The position numbers were made by a program, and so were the translations under genes. Shown here in pieces: positions 44,742 through 61,375 of a stretch of 64,000 nt of DNA (its first letter is position 1; every line of letters starts with the position of its first letter). The DNA is from Mangifera indica (Eukaryota; Streptophyta; Magnoliopsida; Sapindales; Anacardiaceae), in NCBI RefSeq assembly GCF_011075055.1, contig NC_058140.1:13638668-13702667 (forward strand), read 5' to 3'. The notes under the pieces are model-generated. The model was not told the DNA's origin. It did not search any database and worked only from the letters and a program-made list of their open reading frames with translations.

Positions 44742-45350
44742 TTTTCCACAGAAACAGTTATTACAATCCCCTCAAAACTTCTACCAAGAAACCTGAAAAA
44801 GACAATCCCAAATCTCAGATCATACATAAATTCAGTCCTGCTGAACCAATTCAACAAATAGCAGTGATATGAATCTTCAAAATTGTGACCCTTACGAAGC
44901 AGCAAATGACTAGGTGGTCTCAGAATAAGACCTATTAGATCCCAGATTCAAAACCATCAAGCAAACCACTTGATGCAATGGACAACAAAAAAGACAGGTG
45001 CACCAAGACAAAACAGGGGAAACCCAGATGTCCAAATCTAATAAGAAAACAAAACAAATGGTTATTTCATTACCTAAAGGAAGAAGCAGAATTTTTAAAT
45101 GAGAGTTTCAGGTATCATCAGATGCACAAGAGTCCATAACAGTTACTGCAAATTGCCAATTTGATGCCAAAAAGTTGGTCTTTCGGTGATGGAAATTTTC
45201 ACAATAATAAAGATAATAAATTAGAAAAATATAGACAAGATGATCTTCTCAATTTGCTAGTGATGAAAGCAAGCCAAGGAAAACAGAAACTGTGAATTTG
45301 TGACAGCTGCCTCTTCTCCCTCTCTATATGTCCTGCACGTGTCGGTTTTT
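44742..45350 (-). promoter_or_regulatory. probable leader, leader intron and proximal promoter of the TST gene
   Basis: On the minus strand a donor TTTAG|GTAATG (intron starts at 45073) and an acceptor CTTTTTCAG|GTTTC (intron ends at 44793) suggest a 281-bp leader intron. A pyrimidine-rich region near 45310 on the plus strand may mark transcription start. Inferred from motifs. Confidence 0.4.
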
Positions 45351-46129
45351 CACCCCAACGTCATAATATCTATCTTTCTCACGGTCTCACCTCACAACCC
45401 TCTTCATTTGCATCATGAAACAAAAGCAAAAAGAAAAAAAAAAAGATAATAAATAGATTTTCTTATTTAGAGACTGTTTTCATAGGACTGATAGAATACT
45501 TGATGAAAGAGAGAGCGCCAACTGGAGATGCAATAATGAACAACAGTCCATCAATAATTATTAGTACATAACTCCAAAAGCATTTTCATTCTTTATCCTC
45601 GACAGGTTGGAATCTTGAAGCTTCAAAATAAAATCTTTTGTGTGTTTTACAACTGTAATATATTATTAAAAAAAGGAACGATTTAGATCAGATCGTACAA
45701 GACCTCAATTCATTTTATAAATGTGTTCATATTTGGTGATGATTTGTCAAAAGTTAGTGACAGGGTTTGTTAACATTGTCGATTTGAGAAGAATAACATT
45801 GAAAAGAAACAATTTTTACAGCAATGAAAAGGTAAAAAAGAAACTTACCTACACACAGAAGAAGAAGGAAGTGGTAGAGAATTCCGAGTGCAGGAAGGAA
45901 GAAAATCTACTTTCCTAGGGAAGGGATCTGCTCCTCTGCAAAATTATGATTAATTTATTCTTATCCATGATTTTTATAATTATTAAATTTATGAAATGAA
46001 ATGAAATGATTGAATTTACACATATGGCACCCACTACCTTTTGTGGGTCTCACTTAGACGAAGTATAAGTCACCTTAATTTTTTTGATGACCCTCCAACT
46101 TTTCTACTATATTAAACTTGTCACCCATT

Positions 46130-46320
46130 GATTTTTATCTTATTATATAAAATATTATTATATACATAAATAATAATTTATTATTATATAATTAAATAAT
46201 AATTTATTATTACATAATTAAATAATTAAAAATAAAATAACATTAAATCACATTATAATATATCGTTATTTATATATAAAAATTGTATACATAATATTAT
46301 TGTATTATATATAAGAATTT
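46130..46320. repeat. AT-rich miniature element-like block
   Basis: ACATAATTAAATAATTAAAA then ATAAAATAACATTAAATCAC and ATATATCGTTATTTATA reproduce the core of the family copy at 27413. An internal TAATAATTTATTATTA is duplicated. Confidence 0.4.
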
Positions 46321-46419
46321 AAATACACCCAAATTTGAAAATGGTTTTCAGATTATATATCGTCATATAATTAAATATATTCAATTTTTTCTTTTAAACT
46401 CATCATATCGAAAACCAAT

Positions 46420-46424
<5 letters not shown>

Positions 46425-46470
<46 letters not shown>
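46425..46470. repeat. (TA)23 microsatellite
   Basis: Forty-six bases of alternating TA. Confidence 0.95.
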
Positions 46471-46474
<4 letters not shown>

Positions 46475-46751
46475 AAATATATAGATAATATCTTATAATA
46501 ATTTATATATTTAAATTATATAAAATAAATAAATATAATTTATTGGACGAAAATCTTGTACTTTGATGTTATAAACATTACTCCAAACAATAATTAAACC
46601 ATTCATAATAATAATAAAAATGGATGATCACATCATAGTACATACTTTATATAAATTTTAAGATTCAAAATGACCATTCAATTAAATAAATATACATTAA
46701 GAAATGTATATTCGAAAAATGAGATAATGGGTCATTGAAATTCATTTAAGA

Positions 46752-46925
46752 GTAATGTTATCTATATATATATATATATATATATATATTTTAAATATAT
46801 AGAATATATATTATTATATGATTAAATATTATTTTATTTTTAATTTAAAATTATCTAATTATATAATAATATATTATTTTTACACCTAAATTATATATAA
46901 AATATATATATAAATAATTTTGTAG
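46752..46925. repeat. AT-rich miniature element, copy with internal (TA)n
   Basis: AGTAATGTTATCTATATATA at the left, then ATTATATGATTAAATATTAT and TTTTATTTTTAATTT with its inverted partner TAATTATATAATAATATATT. Same plan as the element at 27413. The (TA)n run at 46763-46790 lies within it. Confidence 0.5.
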
Positions 46926-47222
46926 TTCATTTAATATTTACTTGAATGGCATGTATATGTTGGAGAAAAATTAATGTAATTAGGAAGAGATGTTGGTATG
47001 TTGCATGAATTAGTGATATTGATAAAAGGCTGAAAAAATAAAGATGAAAAGAAAAGAAGTGTTTGGTACAATATTGATAATTTCTTGGACCTACCAAGTA
47101 CGTATATGGTGAGTATTCATATCCACCTATAAATATTTGTCTTGCGAGGAGTATTCACGTATATCTCTATAACCTCAATAACTTAAGGTACGTTTAATTT
47201 AAACAATGTTTAATTATCAAAA

Positions 47223-48084
47223 GACCGAAGAATTATTTTTCATTTAAATTTTAGTTTACTCTCAAAAATATTTTTTTGACAGTTTAAAAACTTAAATACT
47301 CATTCATATACTAACTTTTATTATAATTTTTTATTAGAGACAATGATAAAACCGTTATTTTAATAATATTATTAAAATATATATAATTTTATTTCATCCC
47401 TTTTTTTTCACAGTTTTGAAAATTGATTTTCACCCTTAGATTTCAACTTTGAAAAGTCATCATTTTTCCTTAAGGTTGAGAATTTTGAGGGTTTTTTTTT
47501 TCTAGCAACCAGAGTCGACTTTCCCTACCTATCTTTCATTTAATGCTTAGACAACCACCCATTTATCACATTTGGACTACACTCGAGTGACATCACATGA
47601 TTTGTCGATCTTAGTCATGACACATGATTCAACCATGATGACAACAAGATGATATTGAACAACTACGATAGACATTGTGAAGACGATGACAGACACTCGA
47701 ACAATGCTAGGGAGACAAATCATGCGAAGAAGAAGGGATGATTTGTGCGAAAGATGGGTGGCCTGAAAGAAGGGAGAGAGACGGTCAGACAGTGCCGATT
47801 ACTGGAGAGGAAGAGGTTTTGCCAAAAAATCAAAACCTTAGGGGGAAAAGTGAATTTTTCAAAACTTAATTATAAAGGGAAATTGTTAGTTTTTAAACTA
47901 AGGAGTGAATTTTATAAATTTTTAAGGTTTAAAGGTTTTGAGATAAAATGACGATTTTACCCTTGTCTCTAGCACCGAAAATTCTAACAGAAGTTAATCC
48001 ATAGGTGAGTGTTTGAGTTTTCATCTATTGTGGGTATACTTTTGAGATTAGATTAAAACTTTGGTGGGAAATAGTCATTTGGCC
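47223..48084. mobile_element. non-autonomous Mutator-like element, copy C (862 bp)
   Basis: A perfect 9-bp target duplication TTATCAAAA occurs at 47214-47222 and 48085-48093. The right end inverted reads GGCCAAATGACTATTTCCC; the left end is more decayed (GACCGAAGAATTATTTTTC) but aligns over about 150 bp. Subterminal blocks such as CAAAACCTTAGGGGGAAAAG are shared with copies A, B and D, while the core (about 47500-47820) is different. No transposase. Confidence 0.88.
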
Positions 48085-48093
48085 TTATCAAAA

Positions 48094-51090
48094 TTGAAAC
48101 ATTGTTTTGAAGCCAGAATACTTAGAAAATTTTTAGGTATAAATTATTATTATATTTGATAAAATTTAATAAAAATTAGTAATTACAAATCATTATTGTA
48201 TTTAGTTAGAGACACTAAAAAAAATGTTAACGGTCACTGGACTCGGGGTTTGTTATATTATTTTATTTAAATGTCTTTAGATATAATTATTTTAAATTTT
48301 TTTTTATGTTATTTGTTATATTAATTAAAAATGAGGCCATTTTTTGTCTTAAAAATTAATAAATAATGATATAATTATAACAAAATCAATATTATCTTAA
48401 TAATATTTTAATATCTGAAGATATTAATCAGATTCTCTGATATATTACTTATCACATCACATTTGGTAATAGAAAATTACTATAATTTTTTATTATTTAT
48501 AAACCAAACAAAATAATATAAGTAATAAAAAATAGAATATCATAGTAATCTTTATTTACTTCAACCAAATGCCCCTTTATAGTGAGGAAGTTAAAAGCTA
48601 ATAATATACTAATTACGCTATAAATTCAAGTTAATCCACTTCAAGATTAAAATTATTGATGTTTAAGTAATATTATATAAACAAATTGGTATTGAAATTT
48701 CTCGTTGTCATCTTATGTATGTGATTTAAAGTATTCCACAAGTTAGACTATGATAATAATGCTAAGAATTCAGTAAAAAACCATAATATTTACTAAGGTG
48801 TGATATGAATAAAACAATAAAAAGAAAAGGACAATGGACTTTTCACATGATTTGATGTGATAATAAAAAACCCTACTTCCGTAGCGTGTTATTAGCTGAT
48901 GTTACAAGATATTTTAAAAAAATGTGTGTATACGAAGAGTAATTAACTAGGAAATTATCAATTTATCTCTTTTTATATTGGTCCTTAATATTTATAAGAC
49001 TAATGAAATGTTACATTCAATTAGAAACATCTTAGTATTTCTAATTTAAATATGATTATAATAATTTATTTTTATTTTAACTGAATTACAATAAAATATT
49101 TATAATAACAATATTGTCTTGACTAGGAAAGAAGAGATGATTCCTGATCTTAAGCTGATAAATTAGTTTCCCCCATACATCTTTGAAGCCCTCCACTAAT
49201 AGGCCTTAGATAATATCAAGTATGTTCTCAGCTACTACACCCACAATCATTTGACCATATATACTAAACAAACATAAAGCAAAGAATTCTCAATCTCAAT
49301 CCACTAATAAGAAGTTGTAATGCAAGAGATACAAAGCAAAACTTATGAAGTATAAGACACGAGGCAAGTGCTAGCTTTAAGTGATGTCTTCTGTATCCTC
49401 TTAATAGTATGGTCACTTTGTCTGTTGTCCACCTAGGGTGCACCTTTGTGAATGTGCAGCAACTAAACAACTACGATATGATTAGGTTTTAAGCATTCCA
49501 TACATAGTAGATATCATTTAGAACTGTAATGGTGAGTGACATTAGGCTTTAGGAAAGGAGTCTTGCTCTATACATCCACAGTATCTATTTCGAGAAACAA
49601 GAAGATGAATCTACAATCCAAATAGAACTTTGAGGCATCATGAAACAACCATTGTATTGTGATGATAGGGCCAAAAATTTTCTTATAGCCTGTGATAGAA
49701 CACTTATTTAGAAAGTCTATTCCCATAGGCACGAAAAGAAGGAGGAAAGTGTGAAATTTGGAACTAAAGGACAAATCGAGAAGAATCAACATGAAGGTTC
49801 TTTCCCTATTATTTTTTTAACTTTTGGTAGTGTTTGTTCTTTTTCCTTAGTTAATTGCCCAAGAGTTGTGCTACCGTTTGTCAGAAACAGTGGATTAGAA
49901 AAATCTGTAAACTTTAGGACAATCGAAACCTTGACAATAGAGTTGAATTTGAGCTGAAACAAGCCGAGTTCAAATTTGCTTAAGCTCAAGAAGTATCACC
50001 TTCAATAGATACTATATGAGATACTATGATTAATGACTAGTTGTAACACTAGTGATCAAACATATCTCCTGCATGCCATTAACCTAGGACCATAGATAGA
50101 CATTTCACTAAGTGAAGCTACATTTCAATGCAGTCAGCTTCTCCATTCAGCAACAGCTGAAAAAGCATCAGCCCTTCAGAACATTAGGGCAAAGCAGTAG
50201 CTTTCACTAAACACACAATTGTTTCTTCTTGTGGCTAGTTTGTATTCTAGTTCCTCTCCAGCATTTTGGTTGTTGCTTGCTTCTCTGCAGTGCATGGCAG
50301 GTATTCATAGCTAAGAAAGGTGCTTCAGCTCCTTCTTTTCTACCATTGTGCTAACTTTATAGGAACTGATTTTTAAGAGTTTTAGAGGTACATATCAAGA
50401 ACTTCCTACAGGTTACGTCATGAATTACACATTTTCTCTATGCTTCAAGTCTATGGATTGCCTTGTCTTCATGTTTACATCAGCTTGAGCTTTCTAGGTT
50501 CTTTCCTGTTAAAGATTTGTTCCTTTGATTTTGACAGCGTAAGGTATGTTTATTGTTTGAATTCAGGGTTCTGAGAAAGACGAAAAAGGAAAAGAGGTTT
50601 GAAGAAGAGCTGAAAAATGAATAAGCGTCAACATGTCGTGGTTAGACAGACTCACACACACCCCTTTCTCCAATAAATCAAATTGGCGAAAAGTCAACAT
50701 GTTTATAAAAAGTTATGTTCATTGGGTGGAACGCCTGTCATTCATAGAAAACATGGTTGAATTTGGTGGCTTCATGGACAGCCACATGTTTCTGGTCGGG
50801 GAAGCGAGAACTGCCTCTTAAATTTGCATGATCCTAGCCAAAACCCGTTAAAATACAGGTCTTGCGAGTCGGATCGACTTGACAGGTTGATAGGGTTTAT
50901 AGCACGTCCCACAATGTAATAGGTCATACCGGATCAACATGCGGGCTTGTGGTGGGCTACCCGGTTTTTAAATAATAAATAAATTTTTAAATTTTATTAA
51001 TTTATATTTATTTTTAAATTAATACAATTAAAAACAGTACTTAAAATATTGTACAATGGTGGTGAGGGTAACGTCTCCATTGTCCTTGGA
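48094..51090. other. 3-kb spacer without recognised gene
   Basis: AT-rich to about 49100, then of average composition with short open frames on both strands but no family I can name. Around 50870-50970 a ggtcataccggatc / gggctacccgg block resembles repeat sequence. Confidence 0.4.
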
Positions 51091-51388
51091 CCAAGGCTAG
51101 ATTTGAGTTAAACTGAGTTTGAGTTCAATTCAGTTCACATATAGTTGAGCTCAAGTTCAAGCTCAAATTCATGAAAGTTAAGCTTGAACTGGATTCGAAT
51201 TCAATGCGATTTGTTTTTTGTTATTAAAATGACATATTGATCAAAACGACGTCGTTTTATATCAAAATTTTTAATTAAAAAATTATACGAGTAGCTTAAG
51301 CTCGATTGAGCTCGGCTACGACTGACTCATTTCAGGCTTGATCGAATCAAACTCAAACTAATTCGGTTTGAATTTAACCCTACCTTAG
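51091..51388. mobile_element. miniature inverted-repeat element with GAGTTTGAGTT arms
   Basis: The left end CCAAGGCTAGATTTGAGTTA and the right end, inverted CTAAGGTAGGGTTAAATTCA, align over about 45 bp. Both arms repeat GAGTTTGAGTTC / AGCTTGAACTGG and AGCTCGATTGAGCTCGG-like words. A perfect palindrome lies near the centre. No target duplication was found, so the borders are approximate. Confidence 0.55.
51243..51258. repeat. 16-bp perfect palindrome AAAACGACGTCGTTTT
   Basis: Read directly at the centre of the 51091-51388 element. A CpG-containing word in an otherwise AT-rich setting. Confidence 0.95.
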
Positions 51389-53440
51389 ACATAAAGAATT
51401 TAGTGTATTATATAAAAAAAATCTCGAGTTAAAGATTTAGAAACAAGTGACTTTTAGAAAAAGCTTTGTCACGCTCTTCGTATCCTAATACAATATCATA
51501 TCACTGTTTAGTGTTTATTGGTAATGTCACACTGAAATATATTTCCTCTAATGATATTTTTTTAGTTTGTTTGACATCTAATCTGAGAAGTTTTTTTTAT
51601 TTAGGACATATTAAACTTTTTTTTATAAAAGTTTAAAAAAAATTGTAAAATAAATGAAAATTAAGTTATTAAACAAAATAAAAAATTGATTGAAATTATG
51701 ATTTGGGATAAGAGACAACGGCCGTTGCCATTTTCTTTTTTTTTCACTTTCCTGTAACAGGTTATATCGGGTTGATTCCTGGAGCTAATTTTTAGGCTTA
51801 AGCATGATCCAAGAAGTTTGTAAACCTGACGCAGTCCACTAAAACAACAAGTCATACCCTCCGGGTCGGGCCAAAAGTGGGCTTGGGCCTGGCCTATTTA
51901 ATGATCTTGAATTGTTACCTGTATTGGATAACGATTTTGCTTTTTTAATACTATATATAGACCATTATTTTAATATTTGTAATGCTACATCCGCAGCAAG
52001 GATAAGATTTCTGTTACAAGTTGGTTTGACAAAATGCTTTGATACTGAATGTTTATTGATTAAACAATAACTACAACAGGCATTTTGTCTATCTTTTCAT
52101 CAGCAGAAGCATCTCGACACCTTCATTAAAAAACACAGACTCTATCATCAGATGGAACCTCTCCAGGCTGGCTCTCAAGCTCAAATATTTGCTCATCCTA
52201 TGAACTTTAATAACTGCCCCTTCTGCCTTTGACCACTGGCCTGTTGCCAGATATTGATCAGTCAACAAAAGTAACAAGGCAGATTCATGCACTCTGATAA
52301 AATACATTGCGCTCTTTTATGTATTTTCTTTTGTGGTGTAGGACTTTTATATGTTAATATTGAAGTAGAAGATGACTTTTGCCAAAATCAATGTATAGCC
52401 TTTTTTTATTACTAACGTTGAAAATATGATCATGGAAGATTTGATTACGTTTCTTGTTGCGGTTGAACTGGTACTGCCAACTAATACAGAGAAAGAACCA
52501 AAAAAAATATATCCTTGTTCACACTGGCAGCCTCCTGTTAAACCAGTCGTACTGGATTGCTGTTGTAAACTTAGAATATTCTTTCTTTCTCTTGGCTGCT
52601 AAGACTAAGACAGAAAAGGAAAGAAAATTCCAAAATTGGATGGATGACACACTGCAAAAAGCCATTTCAATACTGTATTTTAATAGAGAAAATGGGTCGT
52701 CGGCTTGTTTTGTAGCATTGAATTGCAGCAGCCTGGTCATGGCAAAATAACACTAAACTAAAAATTAGAAGAAACAAGACCCAGCACAACCTGGCGTAAG
52801 ATGTAACTGTGTCTAAATTTAGACACTAACTCGCCTGCCATGATTCAAGCTGGATCAATTTGACCAAACAAACCTTCAGACAAGCTTAGACCCACTGTCT
52901 TTAACCGCACGTGGACTTCACGAACCAATCAACCCACATGCCAATTTATCCAATTTTCACAGATCTTTACGCTCTTCCAATCCAACCGTGCAAGGAAGTT
53001 GAAAGATTTTAGCTAAAGTAACTCTTTTACTTCCATTACCACTCATTCGCTCTCTTTCTTCCAATCCAACCGTCTAAAGAAGTAAATAGATTTTAGCCAA
53101 AAATAAACAAAACAAAAATGGTAGCATTAGTATTTTTTTTTTTTTTAAGTTTGCTCAAGATGATGGAATGGTGATGATGTTAGCATTTTGTAAAGCCGCG
53201 TTTGAAGTAAATTTGAGAGAGTTAGCTGGTCAGCAGTCTCATCCGATGTTTCTTGGCAACACCATTCTAAAAATAACAACAAATGAATCATTTTTTAATA
53301 TTTATTAATTCCAATAAATAAAAAAACAACGGTAGTTTTGTTATCGGATTATTTGAGATCCATTTCTTCACTAAAGTTTAGACCTTTTCGTGTCTTCATT
53401 TATCATCTCCTAAGACCATTCATTCTTTCATCATTTCCAC
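51389..53440. other. spacer upstream of the CDPK gene
   Basis: No convincing gene. Near 51770-51900 a ggttatatcgggttg / gggtcgggcc block is reminiscent of repeats. A 72-codon ATG frame on the minus strand (52089-52307) is unassigned. The rightmost part is the CDPK promoter region. Confidence 0.4.
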
Positions 53441-53852
53441 AGAAACTGGTAATAGATCCACCTCCTTTTTCTTTTTCTTTTTGATATGTTATCTTAGTTT
53501 TGTACTTGTTTAATTATGTCTATACATTTATCTTCATGATACTGCACCTGAGTTTCCTGATTTGTTATTATCTATTGACTGGTAGATAGATTCTGATCAG
53601 GCCTTTTCATTTTATTCTAAGTCTTAGCTTTTTAATATCAAATTTGATGATTTTTCGTTTGTGGGTGTTTTTCTTTCTTTTTCATTTTCTCTACGGATGG
53701 TTAAAGGTATAACTTTTCTTGTAAAAGATAGTTTTCTGTCTGATATGTTATGGGGGATTCTTTGATTCTTTAATTAGATGTTTTGTTTCTGCATATTCTT
53801 TAAATTTTCTAACTTGAGAATTGTGACTGTGTTATATATGTCAGTGTAATTA

Positions 53853-53903
53853 ATGAGACATGTACTATTGGATGAGGAAAACTCTGTGAAGTTGGAACTC
53901 TAA
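53853..53903 (+). other. upstream open reading frame (16 codons) in the CDPK leader
   Basis: ATG at 53853 opens [16 protein letters not shown], closed by TAA at 53901-53903, 7 nt before the main ATG. It lies downstream of a probable leader-intron acceptor (ATGTCAG, ending near 53844), so it should be in the mature mRNA. Confidence 0.6.
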
Positions 53904-53910
53904 TTGTTTC

Positions 53911-58193
<4,283 letters not shown>

Positions 58194-59231
58194 CTTTCAG
58201 TTATTGACCTCATGTACAGGTATTACTGGCTGCAGAATTTTATCTTTCCTTTTCAGGTTCCTGTATCTAAGATTGTGGATCTTTCTCTCTTTCGGATTAA
58301 CTTCTGTGAAGTTCTGCTTACCTAATGAGACAATTGCAATTCTATCTCTCTGCCTGTAGCTGCTTAAGTTTTATTTTACAAGCCTTCTGAGTTGAAAAAT
58401 CAAACGTTTTGAGCTACTATAATCATGGATGTTCTAAAAAATCAGTGAAGAATTGAAACAACACAGTTATTTTAGTTGTGTTTCACAAAGATGAATTTGA
58501 TGCCTGGTCGAAAAATTAGGGGATTGAATTAATTGTATTACCATCAGGAAACAAGATTTAGAAGACGGTTTGTGTGTTGGATTAAAACTTAGAAGTTATA
58601 CCTCTGTCAACCCAAATATAATGATCAAGCGGTAATTATTTTCCTGCAACTCTGTTTTCTAAACTCAGGTCATTGGCAGGTTGCACAGCAAGCATGGAGA
58701 GGATGATTTCATTATTACCATGCTTGGAGAAAATGTTTTTGGTTCCTTGTTATTGCTCCAAGACCTTATTTATGCCACTGATGAACAATAGATAGGAGAG
58801 GTTCTGTGCATGAGTTGTTATTGAGATGTGTTTATCTTCATGTATGACTGAAACAAAATGTTAGTTTTGCAAACTTTTCTGAATATGAAGTCATAAAGCT
58901 ATTCGAGTACAGGTTTGCTGTGTTTTTAATTTATATGAGGCCTCTGTGAATTGAAGAATGTGAAGATTTTATAAATTGATGGTCATTAATTATGAATTGA
59001 ATACATCAGAAAAGAAGATTACAGAAGTACAGCAGAACCGGTTTATCCTATTTAACGCCTGCTAAATTTCACCTGGTATGATACAAATTTTGATGACGGG
59101 TTCTTTTCATTGACTGAATCTCTTCTAGGCTTATTGGGCAATCCCCATAAACAAGTGATCCATTTACTTTACGTAAAAGATAGTAACTTTCTGGGTAATA
59201 TGTAATTTGAATGGTAACGCCACGCTGTTTG
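58194..59231. other. 3' regions of convergent CDPK and plastid-protein genes
   Basis: CDPK 3' UTR, possibly spliced (a ctcag acceptor-like site near 58668), meeting the 3' UTR of the minus-strand gene. No other gene seen. Confidence 0.5.
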
Positions 59232-61375
59232 CTAAACACTCTCCAAAATTGGTGTTTGTTGAGCTAGTGACATTTCCTGTAAAAATAGCAGATGGGACAA
59301 CCATAAAGCAAATTAATAGTTGATTATGAGAAATGCTAATGAATTTCATGAAATAAGATATAAAAGTAAATTGCTTTCATAGATTAAATGTTGGTAAATG
59401 TTGATAATCTTGCCTTCAATTTGGCATCATTTGAGAAGATGCATCTTGATGTAATAGCTTGTCCCTGATCAAATAACCACCCTACTTCACAGAACGTTCC
59501 ACCATCTTCACTTTCTTTTAGTGAACACCACAACTGCTTTGGAAGCAATATTACACCCTGTTCATCTCTCATCGACTTCTGCATACTGCCACTTAACAGT
59601 TCTTGGGGAGTATTCTGGAGTGTTCATCACACATTTACAAGTATGACAATTAGTCCATGAAGAAATACCTTTTCCACCAAATTTATTCTTAATTCTTCAG
59701 GTTGATGACGATTATAAGATACATAACAGAGCAAGAAATGAACAGACAAGAAATCGATTGACAGAATTGATTACTCTTTGAACAGAACATAAGGTAGGTA
59801 CTGTAAGAGAGGAAAACAGAGAAGGGATTGAAACTAAAAACAACAAAACAAAACTTATTAGCTGCATTACTGGGAAAATTAATTTTTAATGCAGCGTAAT
59901 ACAAGATGATCTGGAAAGTACTTATATTAAGGCATGGGTTGTCTTCTGTTCACTGAGAGAACCCCGGGGAGTTCACATTGTTAAGTAGATGGCACCATCA
60001 AATTAAGATAAATCATTCCTCCTGATTTCATATATGAAAAAATTACAGAAAACCAAGTGACAAAACAAAAATATTTTAAGCCCTGCAAGCGACTTATTTG
60101 AGAAAGTTTTATCAACAAAACAACATTAATTTTAAGGTTTAGCAATTGGTCCACAATGTAATCACAGAAATATAATGCAAATGAAAAGTAGGGAACTCAA
60201 CAACTCACATTTTGAGAATTGGTGAAACAGGCGACAGCACTAGGACCCTGCCAGACACCAACCACCTCTGAAGCTTTCATTGCATCTGTAGCTGCAAAAC
60301 CAGAATCACGGATTGCACATCCCCCAAGCTGTTCACCATTTCTAAATGGTCCATACCACTGCTCACAAAAAACTCTAATGTTTTTCAATACCATCTTTTT
60401 ATTCTCTTCGTGAACAACCTGAATTATCCTCACACGAGATTCTTGATCTCGAGGATTGATTAAGCAATACTCCAACTCCAATAATTTATATGTACCATTA
60501 TCCCCAACTGGCCAAACAGCCGCATAACAGCCACTAGACTGATATGCAAAAGCAGAAACTTCACTGACCTCACCTCCAATTTTTCGCTCGTCAATGCTAT
60601 ACTGAGTTGCGGCATCTGCTTCACATCCAACAGTGGGGAGTAGTTTTATTGTTTTGTAAAACATGAAATTCTCCTCCGGCTGAGCCAGTGTGGGGCACTG
60701 GGTCTGCCAGTCTAAAACCTTAATTTCCCACTCTCTATAAGCTTCAGGTACAACAGACTCAGGAAGTTCAATTGGGATTCCTTCATTTGTGAAATCAGCT
60801 CCATGTCCATCCCATTCACCGGACACGTTTTTGGCAAATTCTGACCATGCTTTCACATATAACAGGAGATTAAATTCAGTTCAAAGATTGAAACTTTAAA
60901 TTAAAATTAATTCCTTTAATGTCCCACTTGGTTCCTCGAAAGACTATAAAAAAAGGGAAAGTGAAAATGTTCAATCCTATTGGAGTTGAATTGACTCAAA
61001 CAGTCACGTTCACATATGAATTACATATCAACAATAAAATTTAAGTATTTCCTAGTCCTAATTCATTCAAACACAATCGGCTACAGCAAGAATTCCGAAT
61101 ACTGTATCCACTGAATAAAGCTGAAAAAGAAGAGCGAGCAGCTTACAATTAGCAGTAGTGGTGGTGGTGGGAACTTGAACATCAGGTAAGCTGGTTTTGG
61201 CGACGAAAGAGACGAGCAAAGTTGGTTGGTACCATTGATTGTGGTACTGAAGTTGAATTGGGGGAAGAGTAATCTTGGAGGGACGATGAAGGTGCGTGTT
61301 TCGCAGCTTTGGCGATGGGAAACTGAGGCTTAAGGTTCTGTTTAGGGAGATTATGGAATTTGCTGCTGATGCCAT
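59232..61375 (-). CDS. conserved plastid-targeted protein of unknown function
   Basis: Four exons on the minus strand, 61147-61375, 60209-60849, 59414-59614 and 59232-59276, give 371 residues. The first 60-75 residues (MASAANSIISLNRTLSLSFP, rich in Ser, Thr and Arg with few acidic residues) look like a chloroplast transit peptide. The body has WSEFAKNVSGEWDGHGADFT, LDWQTQCPTL, AAVWPVGDNGTYKLLELEYC, EQWYGPFRNGEQLGGCAI, DAMKASEVVGVWQGPSA and FCEVGWLFDQGQAITSRCIF. This is a well-folded, Trp- and Gly-rich domain, perhaps a lipocalin-like barrel, but I do not recognise a named family. The third intron appears to use a GC-AG donor (TTGAAG|GCAAGA); without it the protein would end nine residues later. 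The last exon (15 codons) is the least certain part. The ATG at 61375 is the first in frame. Confidence 0.75.

Larger units (their letters stand above)
45351..47222. other. AT-rich intergenic repeats
   Basis: No gene. Contains two MITE-like blocks (46130-46320 and 46752-46925) and two (TA)n runs. Confidence 0.5.

Noticed and set aside
49560..49960. Possible Ty1/copia reverse transcriptase fragment (KQPLYCDDRA-like reading)
   Set aside because: Only a few residues resemble the copia RNase H motif; stops follow at once and no LTR or other domain is nearby.
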